64,000 nt of DNA from Bryopsis sp. KO-2023. Taxonomy: Eukaryota > Chlorophyta > Ulvophyceae > Bryopsidales > Bryopsidaceae. Where the stretch lies: positions 310,001 to 374,000 of the forward strand of contig BSYQ01000010.1 of assembly GCA_030272585.1 (NCBI GenBank), given 5' to 3'. This document shows positions 22,822-31,172 of this stretch, piece by piece. A model generated the notes under the pieces. The model saw only the letters and a list, made by a program, of their open reading frames with translations, did no database searches and had not been told where the DNA came from. Both the position numbers and the translations under genes were made by a program. Positions within the stretch are counted from its first letter, which is position 1. Each line of letters begins with the position of its first letter.

Positions 22822-23340
22822 TTTGCAACGATGCAGTTTACAACGTAGACAGGCCTCTGAGCACGGAAGAATGTGCACTCCACAACGATGCAGTTTACAA
22901 CGTAATCAGGCCTTTGAGCACGGAAGAATGTGCACTCCACAACGATGCATGTTACAACGTAATCAGGCCTCTGAGCACGGAAGAATGTGCACTGCACAAC
23001 GATGCATGTTACATGTTACAACGTAGACAGGCCTCTGAGCACGGAAGAATGTGCACTCCACAACGATGCATGTTACAACGCGGACAGACCTCTGAGCACG
23101 GAAGAATGTGCACTCCACAACGATACATGTTACAACGTAGACAGGCCTCTGAGCACGGAAGAATGTGCACTCCACAACGATGCATGTTACATGTTACAAC
23201 GCGGACAGGCCTTTGAGCACGGAAGAATGTGCACTCCACAACGATGCATGTTACAACGTAATCAGGCCTCTGAGCACGGAAGAATGTGCACTCCACAACG
23301 ATGCATGTTACATGTTACAGCGCGGACAGGCCTTTTCACG
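22822..23340. repeat. 57/64-bp tandem array
   Basis: GCACGGAAGAATGTGCACT starts at 22861, 22918, 22975, 23039, 23096, 23153, 23217 and 23274. Steps are 57, 57, 64, 57, 57, 64, 57. The 64-bp units carry an extra ACATGTT, so a 178-bp trimer is the higher-order unit. Confidence 0.95.
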
Positions 23341-23612
23341 ATGATTTGTCAGCACTTTGCAACGTTGATTGTGACAACGATGAAAGGCTTTATCACACTG
23401 TTGGTTGTTGATTTTGCAACGTTGATTGTTACAACGGGGAGAGGCTTTGTCACACTGTTGGTTGTGGACTTTGCAACGTTGATTGTTACAACGGGGAAAG
23501 GCTTTGTCACACTGTTGGTTTTTGGTTTTGCAACGTTGATCGTTACACCGGGGAAAGGCTTTGTCACACTGTTGGTTTGGGGTTTTGCAACGTTCTTTAC
23601 AAAACATCATAT
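23341..23612. repeat. 57-bp tandem array related to the preceding array
   Basis: TTTGCAACGTTGAT recurs at 23356, 23413, 23470 and 23527, with a truncated form at 23584, exactly 57 bp apart. CAACGNTG...TGTTACAACG aligns with the neighbouring 57/64-bp unit, so both derive from one ancestor. Because 57 is divisible by three, the minus strand reads an open Cys-rich repeat (CKxxNQQCDKAFPRC), most likely a by-product. Confidence 0.9.
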
Positions 23613-23757
23613 CAATAAAACATCATATTGCTAGCAGACTAAAAATGAAATAAGGGTCACTCCCTGCCATCCCAACTCACAAATGAAAACATGAAAAGAC
23701 GAAATATCGAACTGCATGTTAATTCTGGATTAACATATAAGAATCTCCTCCAGCTCT

Positions 23758-24444
23758 CTACTGGAGGCAGAAGCACTGGTTTTTCTTCCCATCTTGAAAA
23801 GACCTTTTTGTATTCTTCTCAGAACTGTAGTCATTATTTCTGATCCATGGACCATTCTTGCAACCGTCTTTTGAATAGTTACAGAGCCTCCTCTTGAAGC
23901 TTCTCGCACAGCAAGAAGCACCAACACCACGGCAAGCCTCCAACTGCTTCACTCCACCACAAGCATTTCCAACGACAGTGGTTGCACCTTCTGTCACTGA
24001 TGAAGAATCCCCCACACAAAAGCTTTCAGCTGCAACTGTGCCCTCCTTTGTGTATGCAGAAGCAGTTGTGGATGCGAACGTGACAAATTGGTCTGAAACG
24101 GTCGACTCCACTGGCTCCTCCCCACCAATTACAATAACCAAGACCCCAGCTGATTTTGCTGCCGAAATGGCCATATCAGTCAACAAGTCAGGCATATACA
24201 CCTGGGGAAATGATAAAGAAAGAAAAACCTGAAATAAATTTAAAAATGAACACGAAAGAGTGTAATAGTTTTAATTAGTTTTAGTTTTAGTTTTAATTTA
24301 ACAAGTGTGGTGGAACCAGACCAAACCTGTTACAGTGGCAAGCGCTACAAAACCATAAAGAAAGGATAGTCTCAATAGAACATCGCAGTTCAGGATAACC
24401 TCCACAATTTCAAATAACATCTGCTTCTTGCGACTTTCAAATGC
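23758..24444 (-). CDS. Membrane/secreted Cys-rich protein, 3' exons; upstream exon frame-broken
   Basis: Exon 24444-24334 (AFESRKKQMLFEIVEVI, then LRLSFLYGFVALAT) joins in phase 0 to 24228-23758 (VFLSLSFPQVYMPDL). Together they make a hydrophobic segment followed by a Thr/Ala-rich region and a Cys-rich end (CRGVGASCCARSFKRRLC, CFCLQ). This resembles the C-terminus of the secreted protein at 20329-21365, so the two are probably paralogues. Upstream, 24840-24500 encodes Pro-rich sequence (EPKPAPPPPPPPPPP, PVEKPAEPAPVKNPEKP, EETPEKP before a GTACGA donor). It is interrupted by a TGA near 24705 and a +1 shift near 24590, so the gene may be degraded or the assembly wrong there. Confidence 0.6.
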
Positions 24445-24840
24445 CTGCAAAAATCAAAGGCATTGGTTAATGATCTTCCATGCATACACATCAAGGGATC
24501 TATCATATGAAGGACAGAACAGAGTGCCTAGTTGTCGTACTGGTTTCTCTGGAGTTTCCTCTGGTTGCTCAACTGGAGCCTCAGGCTTCTCTTCTGGAAG
24601 GCTTCTCCGGATTTTTAACTGGAGCTGGTTCTGCAGGTTTCTCCACAGGGCTTGCAGGAACAAAAGAACCAGTGGCCTTTGCTGGGGCATAGGCTCCAGT
24701 TCACTTAGCTTGGGCACCTGACACCTTTGCCTCTGGCCTTGCAGAAACTGGTGCTGGAGGTAAAGGAGCAGGAGGGGGAGGAGGTGGTGGAGGAGGTGGG
24801 GCAGGTTTAGGCTCATCAATTACCACTGTTGTACCACTCG

Positions 24841-25425
24841 GGAATCACAGCATCCCGGAGTAGGTGCTGGCCCTGTGGCTTCGGATCATGTCTCCGGTGC
24901 TGATGTGGATTCTCTCTATCTATCCCTCATCGGCTGACCAATCCCAATCCGGCTGACCATGCGTTACAGGTGGAATTGAACGAGTTTTTCGCTTCCGTCA
25001 GTTTTTTCACTTCTCCCCTAGATGCACCTGGTCACAGTCACCGCTGTTTGAAAGGCACTTTTGCCACTTTCAAAACTTTACATTTTTTTTTTCCGATTTC
25101 CTACAGCTCATAGAAAGAAGAAGAGGTAGTGCTTTGAGCGCTAGACAACCGATAGGTTTATTATGAGTCATATTTTTCTGTATCCACACCTTGGCTTCTT
25201 TACTTCGTTCTCCTCGGCACCCAAACTGCCTTCGGCCTGGCCTGTTTTGTCAGATTCTTCCTACAGCTGGCATCGAAGGTCCACCTACTACAAATGCACA
25301 GCAATTTCCCCATTAGTTTAACAAACTTAAATCAAATCTTTGCCATTCCTACTCTGCTTTCTCTTTTTACTTTCTTTTTGAAAAAAAGCACACTGAAGTC
25401 ATGTCCTTTCCCTGGAAGAGTTTTT
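24841..25425. other. Gap without a supported gene
   Basis: No frame with coherent splicing. Some minus-strand sequence near 24840-24900 may be an upstream exon of the Pro-rich gene, but I could not join it. Confidence 0.35.
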
Positions 25426-26953
25426 TCAATTCTTTTTCTCAGAAACACCCTGATTGATAATATCATACTTCTGTGCAGCAAGTGGGTTTCAAAAATTGAT
25501 GTGCAGATACCTCACAACACCAGGGAGGCTAAACATAGCATCTTGATGCCTGCAGGCCATTAATTGGAAGTCAGACCTCCAGGGGGGAAGCCGATCTCTG
25601 GCAGACATCCGGCTAATCCTACCTCTGTCTTGTACCCGGCTGCGAAGGGGATCGATAACGCAAACTCCAGCAGGAGCCAATTATTGTCGTGGCCGTCACG
25701 TATCTCCCTATGCTGCTGGCCCAAAGGCCACAGAGCTATGATGCGACGAATCTACACACAAAAATCCCCTGAGAATTAGAAACTGACCCCAGCAGATGAA
25801 GAAATACTGGGAGGGAAATTGCTGTTGGCTTCAAGAAAAATGCCAGTTTCAGACATGCGACCTGAAGATGTGAACGACAAACCAGCGATGGGGGTTGGAA
25901 ATTATGGGCAGCAAGATTTGCAACACGTTGGAATACCTGGACATAGCCGACATACATAAACAGGGCATTGAGCAGCATTCTTCCCACCAAGTGCAAAGGA
26001 TTTTCTGTGACCAAGAACGTTATCATCCTTGTACAGACTGACTGATGATGGAGTTGACAATTTCACTCACGTAGTTGACTTGGGATGTCCGGACAGGCGA
26101 GGGTCACAATCCAGCATACATGTGGGAAATCACTCAAACGCATGGTTCTGAAGTTTCGTGAACTGCATCCAGACCCTGCCACATCCTCATAGGGAATTAC
26201 TATTCTGACGCCCCTTCCCCCCCCCCCCCCAAAAAAAAAAAGAAGGGATAGAGAAAGAGCAGCCCTGCCAACTGGTACCTTCACAACAGAATCTTCGCAC
26301 TTGTAGATGCACACCGTTTGTCGGGGGTTGGCGTTCTTGAGGACGACTTCCTGTTGCCTTTATGATTTTCCACGGTCCATTTCCTATCCATTACCAACCC
26401 CGTTTTTCCAGCCTACAGTCCATCGTAATTTCACAAGCACCAGACCTGACCTTGAAAGAAAAAATCCAAAAACCTCACCCCACAAAAAAACCCAACCAGC
26501 AGCCCTGTTTCTTGCCTATTCAGAGGGGAGTTCGAGAACAGAACTGGTGTACTGAAAAAAAAACATATAACAAAATTAAACAATAGATCACTCCCACCAG
26601 GCACCTCCCACCCAACACCGGTTCCAGGTTGCGACCTCTGTGGTGGTTCGCATGGTGTTCTGTGAGGTGGGCAAGCCGGAGGACATACGCACCAGAGGTT
26701 GTGAACCATCTCCTTTGGTTCCAGCGGGACCCACTTTTTTCGGCAGCAGATCTTGGAGCCAAAACGTTCGTTCACCTACGAAACCACCATTGGCGCGAGG
26801 GGCCCCCAAATCATAAGCCGTCCGAGAACAACCCTTCCAACGCTCAGGCTCAAACCAGAAAGAAGCGTCGATGGTCCACGGAAGCTCACAGCTTTTTCCC
26901 TTGAGGCGACCGCAAAAGCACGCCGGCAAAGAACGACATCGTCGAATCGACAT
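25426..26953 (-). CDS. Unrecognised eight-exon protein
   Basis: Exons: 26953-26619, 26551-26497, 26412-26315, 26204-26071, 26041-25937, 25861-25788, 25751-25623, 25470-25426. Phases agree throughout; 324 residues ending NQGVSEKKN then TGA. It begins MSIRRCRSLPACFCGRL; the ATG lies inside a 26-bp inverted repeat, so the true start may differ. Visible segments: TFWLQDLLPKKVGPAGTK, a basic Ser-rich stretch (KGNRKSSSRTPTPDKR), a Cys-containing middle (HVCWIVTLACPDIP, CPVYVCRLCP) and a hydrophobic end (NNWLLLEFALSIPFAAGY). Function unknown. An alternative reading of exons 5 and 6 (MYVGYVQ...) was set aside because its phases fail. Confidence 0.6.
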
Positions 26954-27021
26954 TGTAAGATCAAGGTCAATGTTTAAACGAAAGATTAAAATTGTTCTTA
27001 CAATGTCGATTCGACGATGTC
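26935..27021. repeat. 26-bp perfect inverted repeat
   Basis: 26935-26960 (starting GACATCGTCGAATCGACATT) is the exact reverse complement of 26996-27021, with 35 bp between. It could form a hairpin or be a minimal foldback element. Sequence just right of it (TTTGCAACGATGTCGTTTAC) is related to the 57/64-bp array at 22822. Confidence 0.95.
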
Positions 27022-27140
27022 ACTCCGTTTACCTAATTCTGGAGACACTAAGTTTTCACATGGTTGAGTGGTTCATTTGCAACGATGTCGTTTACAGCGA
27101 CGACAGACCACTCTGCAACGTTAATTACAAATCCCCCAGC

Positions 27141-27480
27141 TCAGTCGCCCCCCAAAACAGCCAGAAAAAAAAACAAGACAAATCAAAGTCCACACCCATC
27201 ATCCCCAAGCTCAGTTGCCCCCCAAAACAGCCAGAAAAAAAAAACAAGACAAATCAAAGTCCACACCCATCATCCCCAAACTCAGTTGCCCCCCAAAACA
27301 GCCAGAAAAAAAAAAGCACAAATCAAAGTCCACACCCATCATCCCCCAGCTCAGTTGCCCCCCAAAACAGCCAGAAAAAAAACAACAAGACAAATCAAAG
27401 TCCACACCCATCATCCCCAAACTCAGTTGCCCCCCAAAACAGGCAGAAAAAAAACAAGACAAAAGGTCCGGTGGACTTGA
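27141..27480. repeat. Five-copy 69-72-bp array
   Basis: TCAG(T/C)(T/C)GCCCCCC at 27141, 27211, 27282, 27351 and 27423. Units share CCAAAACAGCCAG, a variable poly(A) run and CAAAGTCCACACCCATCATC. Length differences come mainly from the A run, so open frames across it are artefacts. Confidence 0.93.
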
Positions 27481-27722
27481 ACAACGTGTTTAAGATCGTG
27501 GGCGTTGGTGAAAAAAATTACCCGGTTTTGTTGGAGACGGTTCCGACAAAAATGATGAGGATGGTGGATGAAAGGGGGAATTCACGTTGTTGCATGTACA
27601 ATGGAATGTGAACGTTGTAAAGGTCTTGGTCCACGTTGTGTATTTGAGGAATGGCACTGCCAACCATGTAATGGTTGGACGAGCGTTGCAAACACAATGG
27701 GTACTCCACATTTGTTTTAATA

Positions 27723-28291
27723 CTGTAATACGCAAATCTTTTCGCGCTACCTTATTTTCGCGCGCGGACCAAAGCACGAAAATAAGGCAGGCGAAAATAA
27801 AGCAGGCGCGAAAATAAAGCAGGCGGAAAAGAAAGCAGGCGCGCGTGTGGACTCGACGCAAAAGTACCCCTCGAGCACAAGAAAACCCAAAGTATCGATT
27901 CAACGCACAAGCACTGTTGATGTCGCGTCCATCGACTCGACGGTGGGGTCACATGCGTCGACCACAAGAACATGCTCGGTCTCTTTCCTTCTGTTCAGAG
28001 AGTTCATCGTTTCGGTGACTGTAGAACCGTTTTAGGCACAACTACGGAGGCACAGCCCAGTCTAGGGGCGAATTCAAAACACAGCCACAGAATGTGTGGA
28101 AACACATTCCACACTCTGACTTTGAGAGTGTTCTTTTTGACGCCACGCAAATCTTTCACATTGCTTTTTTCTCGCACTTGCTTTATTTTCGCGCTACCTT
28201 GTTTTCGCGCGCGGACCAAAGCGCGAAAATAAGGCAGGCGAAAATAAAGACTAGCGATCCTAAAGCAATCTGAAAGATTTGCGTATTACAG
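27723..28291. mobile_element. Tc1/mariner-like MITE with TA flanks
   Basis: Terminal inverted repeats of about 19 bp: CTGTAATACGCAAATCTTT at the left end and its reverse complement ending at 28291. Both ends are flanked by TA (27721-27722 and 28292-28293), the target duplication of the IS630-Tc1-mariner superfamily. Length 569 bp, no transposase frame. Inside, near each end, are two copies of CGCGCTACCTT(A/G)TTTTCGCGCG with AAAATAAGGCAGGCGAAAAT, themselves palindromic. Confidence 0.85.
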
Positions 28292-28293
28292 TA

Positions 28294-28668
28294 TCCAGAA
28301 AAACAACCATGCATAAATCTGCCTGAACCATGCTGTGATCGAAACGACAATTCCCACACATGATATCCAGAATGACAACCATGTACAAGAACAGTCCAAC
28401 CACAACACAGTTGCAACGATATTTCCAGATGAACCCGAAGTTGACGTCTGGAAAAGCAACCGTGTATATGACCAACTGCACGTTGTAGTTTAACAACGTT
28501 GTTTCCAGGGCGCCCTTTCTGACACCTGAAACTGCTTTTTAACGACGTATTAGTCGACGGTGGCGAGCCCCGAATACTTTTTCAAGATATATGTGATGTA
28601 TTTTGTGTTTCTTTCAAAACTACGTTGTTGATGTGGATGTCTGCGTTGTCGGCTGATCAGGCCAAAAG
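28294..28668. other. Degenerate short repeats, no gene
   Basis: ATCCAGAA(A/T)(A/G)ACAACCATG-like words recur near 28290, 28360 and 28425, about 70 bp apart. Nothing else supported. Confidence 0.5.
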
Positions 28669-28676
28669 GCCGTCAC

Positions 28677-29140
28677 CAGTGATAGGACTTTACGGTTACG
28701 GTCACCGTAACCGTACCGTAACGCCGTAACCGGACCGTAACCGGAGTACAATTTTCGTCGGAAAATCGTACTTTTACGGCCGTAACCGTAGCTCCGTACC
28801 GCTCCGTACCGCTCCGTACCGGACCGTAATGACCGTAACGGCCGTACCAACCGTAAACCGTAGAAAGTGACCCCCGCGGGGTCCCGCGATTCCAAAGGAA
28901 CCCAGGGGGATTCGAACCTGCGACCCTACAGACTGCAGCCTAACGCTTTAGCACTGAACCACACTACTTCACGATGATTTAGGGCCTGCCGTAGCTATAC
29001 CGTACCTGTTCCGTACCGTAAAAACAGCATATTACTCCGGTTACGGTACGGAATTACGGCCGTAGTACGGTGACCGTAACCCGACCGTAACCGGACCGGA
29101 CCGGAGCCGGACCAAAAAATCGGCCCAAGTCCTATCTCTG
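28677..29140. mobile_element. hAT-type MITE with perfect 8-bp target duplication
   Basis: The ends are CAGTGATAGGACTT (28677) and AAGTCCTATCTCTG (ending 29140), near-perfect inverted repeats of the hAT CAGNG type. Flanks 28669-28676 and 29141-29148 are both GCCGTCAC, an 8-bp duplication as expected for hAT. The body is mostly the word CCGTAAC and variants on both strands, with a tRNA-like core at about 28886-28962. There is no transposase, so it must be mobilised in trans. Confidence 0.92.
28886..28962 (-). other. tRNA-Cys-like pseudogene inside the MITE
   Basis: The minus strand reads A box TGGTTCAGTGC, loop CTGCAGT with GCA in the anticodon position, and B box GGTTCGAATCC with normal spacing. 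Anticodon and T stems carry mismatches and no acceptor stem closes, so a functional tRNA is unlikely. Best described as a tRNA relic or SINE head. Confidence 0.6.
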
Positions 29141-29164
29141 GCCGTCACTTGCGAAACGCGTCGA

Positions 29165-29215
29165 AAGCAGTTGTATCTTGGCGGAAGACGCCTAGGGGTC
29201 GAACCTAGGTGTTTC
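29165..29215 (-). other. tRNA T-arm-like hairpin
   Basis: The minus strand CTAGGTTCGACCCCTAG forms a perfect 5-bp stem with a TTCGACC loop, inside an outer GCGGAA/TTCCGC pairing. A similar arm (CTGGGTTCGACTCCCAG) is at about 58280-58300, followed in both by GGCGT. This suggests copies of one tRNA-derived repeat. No complete tRNA. The stretch 29149-29403 holds nothing else. Confidence 0.45.
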
Positions 29216-29403
29216 CGCACGTCTTTGTGTGTGTTCCGGCATTTTTCGACGTGTTTCACGTTTCGATCCCGTCAGCGCGAAATTCAAATTACAACGTTAA
29301 TAGTGAATCTCCCATAGTGCACAGAAAGACATAAAACAATATACAGAAGTGGGTTTGCGTGACGTTCTGGCTGTTTCGTCTTATCTTCTTGCTGGCAGAA
29401 GCG

Positions 29404-30866
29404 ATGGCGCAAAACGAAGCATTGGTAAAGTCTGCAGAGACGGAAGGAAGAGGCGAGGGAGGTTACAGAGAGTTTTATGCTGTGAGTTCTCTTCACTTTT
29501 CTTCTTCACGCTATCTGGATACGCTTTTTGTGCTTCTTGGCATCAATCGAAAAGTATTCACTTGATGAGTATAGTCTGATAAGCGCCACTGAGAGTAGAT
29601 GGGGCTGATTGTCAACCACAGAACTATGGTGGCTGACCTTCTGTAGTTTCCTGGTGATCATTATGCGCAGAGTCGGAGAAAGGATGGCAGACGGTTCGGT
29701 TTGAAAGAGAGAGACACGCAGAGTCGCGTCGACACGAACACGCACAATCGTAGGGGCTTCCAACAGCCAACCGTCTCAAACACAAACTTTGATCTTAAAC
29801 AGAAACCGTTACAAACAACAGCGAACTCAGTCCCCCTAATATACCCCAGCCTGGGTATCCGAAACGCCACCCTGCAGCACCCCTCACGAACACAAAACCA
29901 CGACTCACTCGCCTGTCACCCCAGACGCCAGAAAAACGCCCCCTCGCAAACACTAACGTCCACACGCCCCCAGGCGCCAGAAACGGAGACGTCGCCCGAC
30001 CTGCCAAAAACTCGCGCTGTCGCTGATGACTAAGAAGTGTGTCCACCAAACGATGCAAAAACCAGAATCTACTCAACTGTCCCAGCTAAACACTAAACAA
30101 TCAAACAGATTCGACTGAAAGATGCCCCTCCAAACACCTTCCTAGAATTGTTATGTGCGGTCATAAAAGACGCAAAATGTGTTTTCAGTGCACTGCAAAC
30201 TATTGTTTGATTTGGCATGTCCATTGATACGCATACCAAGCAGAGAACAAAATATGTGAACGTTTGTTTTCAAATGTTACGGGGTGTGAAACATCATCAG
30301 AGGGCTGTGGTCACACTAATGTTCATCAATATCAGTTTTGAATATGAAAAAATTGGCGTTTGCAGGATATGCTTGGAGACTATTCTGTGAAGGCAAAGAA
30401 TTGCGGCCTCCAACTCATACCAAACGAGATTCTGGAGAAAAAAAGCGCAAAAGTCATCCTGCTCTCCAGCACCCGGCTGACGTCTCTGCTGCCACAAATT
30501 GGCGCGATTTCTACATTAACTGTCCTCAAGATCGAGAAGCATTTGGTGCGAATTGCGTACAATTGGGTGCTAACTTTCGAATTGGTGTTCACAGGAGCAC
30601 AAATATTAAACCACTTTGCCAATGCTTTGTAGATCAAAGAGCTTCCGAGAGAGTTGGGAAACCTGGTGCGTTTAGTGGAGCTCCAAGCTGGGGAGAACCT
30701 CCTGAACGGGCTACCAACAGAACTGGGGGCCATCAAAACGCTACAGAAGATAGGCCTGTTAATCCCATGATGAACGAGCTCGGAGATTTGGAAAGAAGCT
30801 TTGGAAACTCGTTTTGCTCGAGGGTGCCATCGTCACTTGCGGAGCATTCTTGCTCCGTAGCTGGTT
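29404..30866 (+). pseudogene. LRR protein pseudogene (copy A), with insertion
   Basis: Copy of the LRR gene at the right edge. Exon 1 29404-29481 (MAQNEALVKSAETEGRGEGG), exon 2 30366-30545 (LRR: LLSSTRLTSLLPQIG), exon 3 from 30633 (ELPRELGNLVRLVEL, GLPTELGAIKTLQ). Relative to copy B it has lost 4 bp at about 30758 (where B encodes NGNPM) and 1 bp near 30790, giving an early stop, and SNRLTSLPPQ has become STRLTSLLPQ. Intron 1 contains about 500 extra bases (29626-30145). After KKLW the sequence switches to KLVLLEGAIVTCGAFLL, the tail-anchor end also found at 57489-57550 on the other strand. Probably not functional. Confidence 0.8.
29626..30145. mobile_element. Insertion within LRR copy A intron 1
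   Basis: Absent from copy B, where GTCTACCACATAACT continues almost directly into AATTGTTATGTG. Contains the dispersed module GTCGCGTCGACACGAACACG / GGGGCTTCCAACAGCCAACC also present at 6732. Termini and target duplication are not clear, so a deletion in copy B is also possible. Confidence 0.5.
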
Positions 30867-31172
30867 TGCAGATCTCAGACCATACTAAAAACCATCCAAA
30901 GAAAAGCACCAAACCACACATAGAGGGACTTCTTTGTTGATGACCCCTCCAGGTTATGTAGGAAGTCTGATTTTTTTAAAAGCAATTTTTCCCTCGGACA
31001 CCATAAATGTGTGAAGGTTTGAAAACAAGCACAAGATCAACAAGTCCATATCGATTCCAGGGAAAGAAATCTTCTCCTCAGTCCCTTGATAGTGCAAGTC
31101 TGACACCCCACAACAGCGTTTCATTCGGTTGCCAAAAATCCCCCCGTTTTATCATGAAAAGAGACGGTGGCA
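30867..31172. other. Gap without a supported gene
   Basis: Lies between the LRR pseudogene and the 3' end of the BTB gene. Nothing recognised. Confidence 0.4.

Noticed and set aside
23308-23610. Cys-rich minus-strand repeat protein (CDKAFPRC units)
   Set aside because: It arises from a 57-bp non-coding array whose sister array is frame-broken by 64-bp units.
25736-26026. Hydrophobic frame beginning MITFLVTENPLHLVGRM
   Set aside because: Attractive as a membrane protein, but its splice phases do not join upstream or downstream, whereas an alternative frame joins all eight exons.
28886-28962. Functional tRNA-Cys gene
   Set aside because: Boxes and anticodon loop are present but anticodon and T stems are mispaired and no acceptor stem forms.
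30338-30940. 200-codon frame overlapping the LRR exons, also open in copy B (63621-63091)
   Set aside because: It runs through introns in a different frame from recognisable LRRs; preserved only because the two copies are recent duplicates.
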